From Paeniglutamicibacter psychrophenolicus (GTDB taxonomy: Bacteria > Actinomycetota > Actinomycetes > Actinomycetales > Micrococcaceae), in NCBI RefSeq assembly GCF_017876575.1, contig NZ_JAGIOE010000001.1, positions 2,294,001 to 2,358,000 of the forward strand: a stretch of 64,000 nt of DNA, given 5' to 3'. The translations under genes were made by a program, and so were the position numbers. The notes under the pieces are model-generated. The model had not been told where the DNA came from, searched no databases, and saw nothing but the letters and a program-made list of their open reading frames with translations. This document shows, piece after piece, positions 26,375-34,255 of the stretch. The stretch's first letter is position 1. Each line of letters starts with the position of its first letter.

Positions 26375-26422
26375 CCGGGTTCTCCGTCCAGCCGGAATGC
26401 CTTCTGGAGCGAAGAATGGAAC

Positions 26423-27274
26423 CTAGAAAGCGGGGATGACGCTTCCGTCGGTCCAGGTCTTCTTGATGTAGTCCCCGACCTCGGGGGAGTGAAGCAGCTC
26501 TTCGAGCTTGGCGATGGCCGGGGTCTTTTCGCCTTCACGCCAGGTGAGGAAGTTGGCGTTCGGGTTGTTGACGGCCGACTCCTGGGCAACAACCTCGTCC
26601 AGGTTCAGCTTCGCCTGGACGATGTAGTTGCCGTTGATGATGGACAGGCCGATGGTCGGATCCTCGGCGTAGAACTTGGGAACCTGCTCGGAGTTGACTT
26701 CCTTGAAGGTCAGCTTCTTCGGGTTCTTGGCATCGTCACCCTCGAGGGTGAGTGCCGAGTCGGTGTCCTCGAGGCCCTTGAGCAAGCCGACGGTCTCCAG
26801 GACGCGCAGGCCGCGCAGCTGGTTCACCGGGTCGTTGTTCAGCAGAACGGTGGAACCCTCGGTGACGTCGGCGATGTCCTTGAACTTCTTGGAGAAGACG
26901 GTCAGCGGCTCGACGTGGATGCCCGCGCCGTGCTCGAACTTGTAGCCCTTGGACTTGACCTGGTCGGCGAGGTACGCCTCGGTCTGGAAGTAGTTGGCAT
27001 CCAGGGTCTTGTCGGCCAGTGCAATGTTCGGCGTCTGGTAGTCGTCGATCTCGGTGATTTCCAGGTCGATGCCCGCATCCTTGGCCAGGTTCTCATCGAT
27101 GTACTGGAGGATCTGGGCCTGCGGGATCGGGCTGGAACCGACCTTCACGACGGTCGGGTTGGCCGGGTCGAGGGATGCTTCCGCGCTGGGGGTGGTGGCA
27201 GTGCCGCCTCCGCAAGCCGTCAGTGCGAACAGCGTGGCGACACCGGTCAGGGCAAGTGCGAGTTTCTTACGCAT
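26423..27274 (-). CDS. metQ: Methionine ABC transporter substrate-binding lipoprotein
   Basis: 283 aa. Signal peptide with lipobox LTACG (Cys at about 21), then a NlpA/MetQ domain: VKVGSSPIPQAQILQYI, ITEIDDYQTPNIALADKTLD, ANYFQTEAYL. It captures methionine (or a related compound) outside the membrane and hands it to MetI. AAGGAAG stands 8 bases before ATG 27274. It is the third gene of metN-metI-metQ, separated from metI by 132 bases and followed by a strong terminator. Confidence 0.92.
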   Translation of the reverse strand: MRKKLALALTGVATLFALTACGGGTATTPSAEASLDPANPTVVKVGSSPIPQAQILQYIDENLAKDAGIDLEITEIDDYQTPNIALADKTLDANYFQTEAYLADQVKSKGYKFEHGAGIHVEPLTVFSKKFKDIADVTEGSTVLLNNDPVNQLRGLRVLETVGLLKGLEDTDSALTLEGDDAKNPKKLTFKEVNSEQVPKFYAEDPTIGLSIINGNYIVQAKLNLDEVVAQESAVNNPNANFLTWREGEKTPAIAKLEELLHSPEVGDYIKKTWTDGSVIPAF

Positions 27275-27406
27275 GTGATGCGCTTCCTTTTCATCAGGTT
27301 CCGGTGTCGGCGACAACGGATAACAAACGCAGCTAGCGGCTACTGGCTGCGCGCCGGCGGGATGAACCGCCGGAATTCTTTGCTGCGGGGGCCGGGCCCT
27401 GGCGGT

Positions 27407-28087
27407 CTAGCGGTGGTCCACCAGGCGGGCCAGCCAGTCGCCCAGGATCTGGACCAGCTGGACCAGCAGAACCATGATCACGATGGTCACGATCATCACG
27501 GTGCCGTCATAGCGCTGGAAACCGTAGTTGTAGGCCAGACGGCCCAATCCGCCACCTCCGACAAGTCCCGCCATCGCGGAGTATCCGATGAGCGTGACGA
27601 CGGTCGTGGTGGTTGCCGCGATGATGCCCGGCAATGCTTCGGGGACCAGGACCTTGCGCGTGACCTGCATCTTCGTCGAACCCATGACCAGGGCCGCATC
27701 GATCTTCCCGGTGGAGACGTCACGCAGCGCGGATTCCACCAGGCGTGCGAAGAACGGGATGGTGCCGATCGTCAGCGACACCGAGGCCGCGACCGGGCCG
27801 AGCGAGACGCCCACGAGCAGGGTGGCAAACGGGATCAGCGACAGCATCAGGATGGCGAAGGGGATGGAACGGGTGATGTTGGTGATGACGCCCGAAAGCA
27901 CCACGTTCAGCCAAGGGATCGGGGTCAACCCGCCCTTGGCGGTGTTGAGCAGGAGGACGCCCAGCGGCAGTCCAACCAGGACCGTGAAGAAGCCGGAGAT
28001 TCCGGTCATTTGCAGGGTCTCGAGGAACGCCGGCCACATGGCCTTGGTGATGCCGGGGTTGGTGACAAGATCGTTGAAGAAGTCCAT
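27407..28087 (-). CDS. metI: Methionine ABC transporter permease
   Basis: 226 aa with about five membrane helices. The EAA loop (ALVMGSTKMQVTRKVLVPEALPGI read in two parts, residues near 135-160) is where MetN docks. It forms the membrane channel with the adjacent ATPase. Starts 3 bases after the metN stop, so translation is coupled. Confidence 0.93.
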   Translation of the reverse strand: MDFFNDLVTNPGITKAMWPAFLETLQMTGISGFFTVLVGLPLGVLLLNTAKGGLTPIPWLNVVLSGVITNITRSIPFAILMLSLIPFATLLVGVSLGPVAASVSLTIGTIPFFARLVESALRDVSTGKIDAALVMGSTKMQVTRKVLVPEALPGIIAATTTTVVTLIGYSAMAGLVGGGGLGRLAYNYGFQRYDGTVMIVTIVIMVLLVQLVQILGDWLARLVDHR

Positions 28088-28090
28088 GGA

Positions 28091-29083
28091 CTACTTGGCC
28101 TCCTTGGGCGTCACGGCAACACCGTTGGCGAGCAGGTGGTTGGTGATGGCGGTGATGTCCGAGCCTTCGGGAAGCTGGATGCGCAGGTGTGCGAACTGGT
28201 GTTCTCCAAGGTTCTCGACGGAACCTGCAAGAACGTTCACATCGACATTGAAGGTGCGGGCGATCGAAGAGATCACCGGCTCGGTGGCCTGGGAACCCGA
28301 GTAGAGCAGATCCAGCACGACGCCGGCGGGAAGATCCGCCGGAAGCCTGCCGGGCATCGGCAGCAGGGCCTGGGAGAGGCGCCCGGCCGGGTCGGCCACG
28401 ACCTTTTCGATGTCGCCGTGTTCGACGATGCGTCCGGCTTCGAGCAGCGAGACGGAGTCGCAGGCCTGCTTCACGACGTTCATTTCGTGGGTGATGATCA
28501 GCACCGTGAGGTTCAGCCGGTCACGCACGGACTTGATGAGTTCGAGGATCTCGTCGGTGGTCTTGGGATCCAGCGCGCTGGTGGGTTCGTCGCACAGCAG
28601 CACATCGGGATCCGACGACAGGGCGCGGGCAATGCCGACGCGCTGGCGCTGTCCTCCGGAAAGCTGGGCCGGGTAGGCATCGGCGAACTGGGTCAGTCCG
28701 ACCAGTTCCAGCAATGCGTTGACCTTTTCGGCGATCTTTGCCTTGGGGGTGCCGATGAGTTCCAACGGGAAGGCCACGTTCTGCGCGGTGGTGCGCGAAT
28801 CCATCAGGTTGGCGTGCTGGAAGACCATGCCGATGCGCCGGCGCGCCGTGCGCAGGTCGGAGTCGGAGACATTGGCCAGTTCCTGGTTGTTCACGGCAAC
28901 GGACCCGGAGGTCGGGCGGTCAAGCAAGGTCAGGCAACGGACAAGTGTTGACTTGCCGGCGCCGGAGTGGCCGATGATGCCGTGGATTTGGCCGGCATCG
29001 ACGTGCAAGGAGACGCCATCCAGGGCGACGACGGTGCGGTCGCCCTGCTGGTAGACCTTGCGCAGGTCAGTGACTGTGATCAA
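28091..29083 (-). CDS. metN: Methionine ABC transporter ATP-binding protein
   Basis: About 330 aa. Walker A GHSGAGKS (38-45), signature [15 protein letters not shown], Walker [13 protein letters not shown] and the H-loop ITHEMNVV are intact. The C-terminal ~90 residues form the NIL/ACT-like domain that in MetN senses methionine and inhibits transport. TTG 29083 is chosen because AAGGA lies 10 bases upstream and the product then starts at [10 protein letters not shown]; the longer TTG at 29107 has no ribosome binding site. A long leader with two palindromes precedes it. Confidence 0.92.
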   Translation of the reverse strand: MITVTDLRKVYQQGDRTVVALDGVSLHVDAGQIHGIIGHSGAGKSTLVRCLTLLDRPTSGSVAVNNQELANVSDSDLRTARRRIGMVFQHANLMDSRTTAQNVAFPLELIGTPKAKIAEKVNALLELVGLTQFADAYPAQLSGGQRQRVGIARALSSDPDVLLCDEPTSALDPKTTDEILELIKSVRDRLNLTVLIITHEMNVVKQACDSVSLLEAGRIVEHGDIEKVVADPAGRLSQALLPMPGRLPADLPAGVVLDLLYSGSQATEPVISSIARTFNVDVNVLAGSVENLGEHQFAHLRIQLPEGSDITAITNHLLANGVAVTPKEAK

Positions 29084-29144
29084 AAGGGGGATGTCCTTAG
29101 CAATCAAAAAGTAAAGGGGGTACCAGACATTGAATCACTGTCGA

Positions 29145-29163
29145 ACGATTGCAGCGCAATCGT
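29145..29163. promoter_or_regulatory. Candidate operator of metNIQ
   Basis: ACGATTGC-AGC-GCAATCGT is a perfect 8-bp inverted repeat, 62 bases before the metN start. A weak TTGCGC / ATTCAAT promoter pair with 17-18-base spacing overlaps it on the minus strand, so a repressor bound here would block RNA polymerase. The size fits a TetR- or McbR-type dimer site; the regulator is unknown. Confidence 0.5.
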
Positions 29164-29301
29164 GGCCGTTTCTCGACTTTCTTCGCAACGGCTGTCGGTA
29201 GCGCCGGGTTTGGCTGCCGTTTCCTTGGGTGGCCGGAGGTTTCTTCGAATAAATCGATGGTGCGGTGTCCACAAAACGGGCCTCGGGGTTACCGAAGCGT
29301 A

Positions 29302-29319
29302 GGGTGAGCTGGCTCACCC
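29302..29319. repeat. Perfect palindrome GGGTGAGC-TG-GCTCACCC
   Basis: An 8-bp inverted repeat with a 2-base centre, about 220 bases upstream of metN. The small centre suits a protein-binding site better than an RNA hairpin. No gene start is close, so its target is unclear. Confidence 0.4.
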
Positions 29320-29445
29320 GGTGCCATTGGCGGGGAAATGTTGCTCCATGTTGCGCCGATGCCTCCGGGCGTCATGCAGAAAATGCCGGGCCAAGGTTCC
29401 CTTGCGGGCAGGTGCGCGCATGGCAGTGCGGCGTCCCGAAAACAC

Positions 29446-29474
29446 CGAAGGGACCCCGATGCGGGATCCCTTCG
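29446..29474 (-). terminator. Terminator after the exonuclease gene
   Basis: CGAAGGGA pairs with TCCCTTCG, with CCC/GGG inside; on the minus strand GGTGTTTTCG follows. It lies 22 bases past the stop at 29497. Confidence 0.78.
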
Positions 29475-29496
29475 AAATGTTGCGTGCGGTGCCTGG

Positions 29497-30177
29497 CTAG
29501 GACTTGACCGGCCACTGCCCGTCGACGACGGCATCGGGGTTCTTGCGGCGGAAGTATTCCTGGAGGCTTGCGGCTTGCTCCGCGGCCCACTTGATCTGCT
29601 GCGCATGCAGTTCGGCGGGGTCGGCCTGCAGCTGGGGGTACTTCGCGGCCTGCGCGTCGGCAATGCCGATGGTGGCGGCGGCATCGGCCTCCGAGGTGTG
29701 GGCGTTGAGCAGCTGCACGCCGTAGAACTCGCTCATCACCGAGAGGTTTCGCTTGCCGCGGCGGTACTTGTCGACCTGCTTGTCCAGGACGTAGGGGTCG
29801 ATGACCGGGGCCGGGACGATCGAGGCCAGGCCGTGGCGCTTGGCTTCGCGGTCGAGCACCGTGAAGTCGTAGGCGGCGTTGAATGCCATGACCGGCATGG
29901 TGAGGAACAGGTCGGCCAGGAACGCCGAGATTTCGGCGACGGCGGTGGCGGCATCCATGCCGTCGGCCTGTGCCTTGGCGGTGGAAATGCCGTGGATGGC
30001 CGAGGCCTCTTCCGGGATGGGCACGCCGGGGTTGACGAGCCATTCCTTGGTCTGCAGGATTTCTGAGCGCCCGTTGACCACAACGATGGAAGCGGTGACG
30101 ATGCGTGCATCGAGCGGGTCGCGGCCGGTGGTTTCGAGATCGAATGCGGCGCGGGGGAGAGTATGCCAGGAAGTCAT
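29497..30177 (-). CDS. DnaQ-like DEDDh 3'-5' exonuclease
   Basis: 226 aa. Exo I motif AFDLETTGRDP supplies the first acidic pair, VMAFNAAYDFTVLD is Exo II, and NAHTSEADAAA holds the His and Asp of Exo III, so all DEDDh residues are visible. It resembles the proofreading exonuclease domain of DNA polymerase III epsilon, as a free-standing protein. Likely role in DNA repair or small nucleic acid turnover. ATG 30177 (MTSWHTL) was chosen over the longer frame to 30207. Divergent from the ATL gene. Confidence 0.88.
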   Translation of the reverse strand: MTSWHTLPRAAFDLETTGRDPLDARIVTASIVVVNGRSEILQTKEWLVNPGVPIPEEASAIHGISTAKAQADGMDAATAVAEISAFLADLFLTMPVMAFNAAYDFTVLDREAKRHGLASIVPAPVIDPYVLDKQVDKYRRGKRNLSVMSEFYGVQLLNAHTSEADAAATIGIADAQAAKYPQLQADPAELHAQQIKWAAEQAASLQEYFRRKNPDAVVDGQWPVKS

Positions 30178-30228
30178 GGCGTCAACGCTACCGGGAACCG
30201 GAGACACTTTGGCGATCCGCAGCGCGCT

Positions 30229-30237
30229 TGTGGATAA
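30229..30237 (-). promoter_or_regulatory. DnaA box (TTATCCACA)
   Basis: TGTGGATAA on the plus strand, in the 119-base divergent region between the exonuclease and ATL genes. Confidence 0.6.
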
Positions 30238-30296
30238 TCACCGGGCCCGAGGCCCGATAATGGGTGTGGATGGGCACGGCGTTTGAGGAGAAAAGT

Positions 30297-30740
30297 TTGG
30301 ACCAGTCAGAACGGACACCGGATCCGGATGTCGGGGCAGAAGTGGAATCCCGGGGAGAGACCGGAGCTGCGGCCGAAGCGGGGCTGGAGTACGACGAGGC
30401 GGTGTTTGCCGTGGTCGCCATGATTCCCGCGGGCAAGGTCCTGTCCTACGGCGACATCGCCGAACTCCTGGGGTCCGGTGGCCCGAGACAGGTGGGCAAG
30501 GTGATGGGCCGCGGGGGATCGGAGGTCACCTGGTGGAGGGTCATCCGCTCCAACGGAACCCTGCCGGCCGCCCTGCAGCCGGTCGCGGCCGGGCACTGGG
30601 CGCGGGAAGCGACCCCGTGCACCGAGGAACGGGTGCAGATGAAACGTGCACGATGGGTACCGACCGAGGAAGACCATTCGCGCATCGACCGGGTGGCCGA
30701 AGCGCTGCCGATTCCAAAACGTCACCCCCGAATGATCTGA
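30297..30740 (+). CDS. Alkyltransferase-like protein (ATL), MGMT family
   Basis: 147 aa. The C-terminal domain (PAGKVLSYGDIAELLG, GGPRQVGKVMGRG, TWWRVIRSNGTLP) is that of O6-alkylguanine-DNA alkyltransferase. The active PCHR motif is replaced by TWWR, so the alkyl-accepting Cys is absent. Such ATL proteins bind O6-alkylguanine and direct nucleotide excision repair to it. TTG 30297 has GAGGAG 7 bases upstream and is preferred over ATG 30270 and GTG 30264. Its stop overlaps the adnA start, tying damage recognition to the repair helicase genes; the same pairing is seen as Rv3204 in M. tuberculosis. Confidence 0.85.
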   Translation: MDQSERTPDPDVGAEVESRGETGAAAEAGLEYDEAVFAVVAMIPAGKVLSYGDIAELLGSGGPRQVGKVMGRGGSEVTWWRVIRSNGTLPAALQPVAAGHWAREATPCTEERVQMKRARWVPTEEDHSRIDRVAEALPIPKRHPRMI

Positions 30741-33700
30741 TGGAGCACATGGACACCCTCGCATCCAACCCGGAGACCGTGGCAACTGCCCCCGGTGCCT
30801 CCCCGGCCGCCGATCCGGCCCAGCAAGAACTCCTGGAGCTGGCGCCCGGCCACGGACCGGTGTTGGTCCTGGGTGGACCGGGCACCGGGAAGACCACCAC
30901 GCTGCTGCGCGTGCTCACACACCGCCTGGATGCCGGGCTCGACCCGCAGCACGTGCTGGTGCTTTCCCCCACGCGTGCCGCTGCGGCCACATTGCGCGAC
31001 GACCTGTCCGCCGGCACCGAGAAGACGTTCTCCGAGCCCGCCGTGCGCACCTGGTCGGCCTACGCTTTCGACCTGATCCGCAGGGCCCGGCTCGACGGGC
31101 TGCTGCCGGCGCTGCAGCGGCCGCCCCGGTTGCTCTCGGGGCCGGAGCAGGACACGCTGATCGGGCACCTGCTCGAAGGCCATGCCCTGGGGATCACCCC
31201 CGGACCGGAGTGGCCCGAGTCGCTGGGGGAAGCCATCGGCACCCGTGGCTTCCGCAAGGAGTTGCGCGAACTCTTCGACCGGATCTCCGAGCATGGGCTG
31301 GAGGCCGGTGCGCTGCAGGACCTGGGGGAGTCGCTGCGCCGCCCCGAATGGGTGGCCGCGGCACAGTTCTACCAGGAATACCGGGACCTCCTGGACCTGG
31401 GCAGCGCCGAGGCGTTCGACCCGGCGGGGCTCCTGGCGGCCGCCGCAAACATCCTTCAGGAGAACCCGGAGTTCCTGGAAGCCGAACACGAGCGCCTGCA
31501 CCTGGTGATGGTCGATGACCTGCAGGAGGCGAACCCCGCGCAGCACCACCTGCTCTCGCTGCTCGCCCGGGGCCGGGACCTGATGGCCTTCGCGGTGCCG
31601 GACAACGTGGTGCAGGGATTCCGCGGTGCCCGTCCCGACATGCTCGGCGAGTTCGAGGCGCGCCTGGGCACCGGGAACACTCCGGCCCGCATCCTGGAAC
31701 TGCACACCTCCTACCGGTTGAACCCGGAACTGGCCACGGCCTGGGGCAAGGTCGCCCGGCGCATCCCCGTTGCCGCAGGTGGCGCCGGACGGAAACTGGA
31801 GTTCCCCGACGCATCGGCGACCGCTGACGCCACGGGTACGGCCACCGCAACGGAAGATGATGCCGTCGTTCAGGGGGCCACCGGGCTCAACGGGCAACAG
31901 CCGGCACCAGGCCGGGCCCCGGCCCAAGGAACCGAATCCGAAGGAACCGAGCCCGAGGGGCAGGACTCCGGAAACGACGAACCCGGCACCCCTGCACCCG
32001 GACGGCTGGAAGTGCTGCTGGTCGATTCTCCGATCCACGAGGAACGCCTGGTGGCCCAGCGCCTGCTCGAGGAACACCTGATCAACGACCGCCCGCTGGA
32101 TTCCATGGCGGTGATCCTGCGCAACGGGGCCCAGGTCCGATCCATGGCCAAGTACCTGGCCGGGGCCGGCATCGCGGTGAACACCCCGCCGGCCGAAACC
32201 CCGCTGCGCGAGGAACCTGCCGTGCGCCCGCTGCTGGATCTCATGTCCCTGGCGCTGTCGCCCGGGGCACCGGCCGACCCGCTGCTGCTCCAGGAACTGC
32301 TGATGTCCCGCTACGCCAACGCCTCGGCACTTGACGTGCGCCGGCTGCGCCAGGGGTTGCGCCGCCACGAGGTCGCACAGGGCGGGAACCGCTCCAGCGC
32401 CGAGCTGCTCGCCGGGATGCTCGACGAGCTGGAACTGCTCGAAACCATGGGACGGGAAGCCGCCGGCGCCCGTCGCCTGGCCCGCATGCACCGCGCGCTG
32501 CGCGAGGAGCTGGCCGGAAGCAACGTGAATGCCGAAACCGCGCTGTGGGCACTGTGGGCCGCCAGCGGAATGGGGGAGAAATGGAGCGCCGCCGCGCTCG
32601 CCGGCGGCATCCTGGGCACCCGCGCCGACCACGACCTTGACGCGATGCTGGCGATCTTCCAGTCCGCCGAACGCTTCGTGGACCAGCTTCCGGGTTCCTC
32701 CGTCGCCCAGTTCGTCGAGCATGTGCTGGGCCAGGAACTGCCCATGGACACCCTGGCCAGCCGCGGCGGGTCCGCGGCCTCCGTCCAGGTGCTCACCACC
32801 GCGGCGGCCGCCGGACGCGAATGGGACCTGGTGCTGGTCCCCGGGATGCAGGAAGGCATCTGGCCCAACACCAAGCTGCGCGGCGAGCTGCTCGGCGGGG
32901 GCGCGCTGAGCGACGTCATCGAGCACGGCCCCGAGATCCTGCCGGTGCGCAACATTGCCTCGCTGATCCGCGAGACCCGGGCCGACGAGCTGCGCACCTT
33001 CGCCAACGCGATCTCCCGCGCCCGGGAGAAGGTCATTGCCATCGCCGTGGCCTCCGAGGACACCGCCCCCTCATCCTTCCTGGACATCGTGGACCCCGAC
33101 GGCGCCATCCAGGGGCGCGCCGCCGCCTTCGTGCCCCGGCCCCGGACGCTCAGCGCGCTGGTGGCGGAGTTGCGCCAGGCCGCCGAGTCCACGGCGCTGG
33201 ACGCGGCCCGCGAGCCTTTCCACCGCGACGCAACCGCGGTGCTCGGCGCCCTGGTCGCCGCGCCGCACCCGATCCGCGGGGCACACCCGGCAAGCTGGTG
33301 GGGGCTGGCCGAGTCCACCTCCCACGGGCCGGTGGTCCCGCCCGGGGAGCCGGTGAAGGTCTCTCCCTCGAAGGTCGAGTCCGTGATGAACTCCCCGTTG
33401 AACTGGTTTGTCCAGGCCGCCGGGGGAGAGGCAGCCACCGACTTCGCCCGGTCCCTGGGCACCCTGGTCCACTCGATCGCCGAGGAACACCCCGAGGCCA
33501 GCGGCGGGGAGTACCAGCAGGTGCTTGAGGAGCGCTGGGGCGAGCTGGAAATGCCGCAGAACTGGGAGGGTGCCCGGGACCGCGAGCGGGCCGAGTCGAT
33601 GCTCAAGAAACTGGCGCAGTACAACGTGATGATGAGCACCGAGAAGCGGCGGCTGATCGGCCGGGAAATCCCCTTCGAGGTGCTCATCCAGCCACCGGGG

Positions 33701-34255
33701 GCCGGAGACGTGCCGGGGCCTGGACCCGATCCCGCTGCGGTGGCCGGACCCGATGCCTTGGATGCAGGGGACACCGTGGACGTGCCGGAAACCCCGGCCG
33801 ATCCGCTGGCGCCGCGTGCCGCCTTGCTGCGCGGTGTCGTTGACCGGGTGGAAGCCGATGCGGCGGGCAACCCGTGGGTCGTGGACCTGAAGACCGGCAA
33901 ATCCCAGCCCAGCGGCAAGGACGTCGAACGCCACCCGCAGCTCGGCGCCTACCAGGCCGCCATCATCAACGGGGCGTTGGCCGGGAAGACCGCCGAAGAG
34001 CTCACGACCGTGCCAGCCGGCGCGTCGCTGGTGCAGCTGGGCACCAGCACCAAGACCCCGCGCGAACAGGCCCAACCGGCCATCACCGACCAGGACTGGG
34101 CCACACCCATGGTGCTGGCCGCCGCGCAATTGATGGGAGACGCGGACTTCCTCTCGCGCCACGACCCGGCCCGCGGCGGGCGCAGCGGCAGCAACTGCCG
34201 GCTGCCGGGCATCTGTCCACTATGTTCCGAAGGAAGGCAGGTCACCGAGCCATGA
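30740..34255 (+). CDS. adnA: AdnA subunit of the AdnAB helicase-nuclease
   Basis: 1171 aa. N-terminal UvrD-like motor with Walker A GGPGTGKT (45-52); the Walker B position reads VDDLQE (D259, D260), with Asp where UvrD proteins have Glu. Acidic, Gly/Ala-rich insert at about 355-420. C-terminal RecB-like nuclease: GVVDRVEAD and VVDLKTGKSQ (Asp1049, Lys1051). The end has CRLPGICPLC, the three-Cys half of an AddB-type iron-sulfur site, but the upstream Cys of that site is Ser or Asn here (MNSPLNWF). Works with AdnB to resect DNA ends for recombination. ATG 30740 overlaps the ATL stop; ATG 30749 is also possible. Overlaps adnB by 4 bases. Confidence 0.9.
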   Translation: MEHMDTLASNPETVATAPGASPAADPAQQELLELAPGHGPVLVLGGPGTGKTTTLLRVLTHRLDAGLDPQHVLVLSPTRAAAATLRDDLSAGTEKTFSEPAVRTWSAYAFDLIRRARLDGLLPALQRPPRLLSGPEQDTLIGHLLEGHALGITPGPEWPESLGEAIGTRGFRKELRELFDRISEHGLEAGALQDLGESLRRPEWVAAAQFYQEYRDLLDLGSAEAFDPAGLLAAAANILQENPEFLEAEHERLHLVMVDDLQEANPAQHHLLSLLARGRDLMAFAVPDNVVQGFRGARPDMLGEFEARLGTGNTPARILELHTSYRLNPELATAWGKVARRIPVAAGGAGRKLEFPDASATADATGTATATEDDAVVQGATGLNGQQPAPGRAPAQGTESEGTEPEGQDSGNDEPGTPAPGRLEVLLVDSPIHEERLVAQRLLEEHLINDRPLDSMAVILRNGAQVRSMAKYLAGAGIAVNTPPAETPLREEPAVRPLLDLMSLALSPGAPADPLLLQELLMSRYANASALDVRRLRQGLRRHEVAQGGNRSSAELLAGMLDELELLETMGREAAGARRLARMHRALREELAGSNVNAETALWALWAASGMGEKWSAAALAGGILGTRADHDLDAMLAIFQSAERFVDQLPGSSVAQFVEHVLGQELPMDTLASRGGSAASVQVLTTAAAAGREWDLVLVPGMQEGIWPNTKLRGELLGGGALSDVIEHGPEILPVRNIASLIRETRADELRTFANAISRAREKVIAIAVASEDTAPSSFLDIVDPDGAIQGRAAAFVPRPRTLSALVAELRQAAESTALDAAREPFHRDATAVLGALVAAPHPIRGAHPASWWGLAESTSHGPVVPPGEPVKVSPSKVESVMNSPLNWFVQAAGGEAATDFARSLGTLVHSIAEEHPEASGGEYQQVLEERWGELEMPQNWEGARDRERAESMLKKLAQYNVMMSTEKRRLIGREIPFEVLIQPPGAGDVPGPGPDPAAVAGPDALDAGDTVDVPETPADPLAPRAALLRGVVDRVEADAAGNPWVVDLKTGKSQPSGKDVERHPQLGAYQAAIINGALAGKTAEELTTVPAGASLVQLGTSTKTPREQAQPAITDQDWATPMVLAAAQLMGDADFLSRHDPARGGRSGSNCRLPGICPLCSEGRQVTEP

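Larger units (their letters stand above)
29084..29445. other. 362-base region between the metN start and the exonuclease terminator
   Basis: No gene supported. It holds two perfect palindromes, described separately, and probably the metN promoter. A 60-codon GTG frame on the minus strand (29317 to 29135) lacks a ribosome binding site and family resemblance. I compared it with SAM-responsive riboswitch features from memory and found no match. Confidence 0.4.

Noticed and set aside
29135-29317. A 60-codon GTG frame upstream of metN as a leader peptide
   Set aside because: No Shine-Dalgarno sequence, a palindrome over its start and no recognisable family or regulatory codon run.
29084-29445. 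SAM riboswitch ahead of metN
   Set aside because: Compared from memory with SAM-I and SAM-IV features. An isolated CGGTAACC resembles one loop, but paired helices and the closing stem are missing.
28987-30300. LexA/SOS box near the repair genes
   Set aside because: TCGAAC at 29141-29146 lacks a matching GTTCGA half; no TCGAAC-N4-GTTCGA site seen upstream of ATL or adnA.
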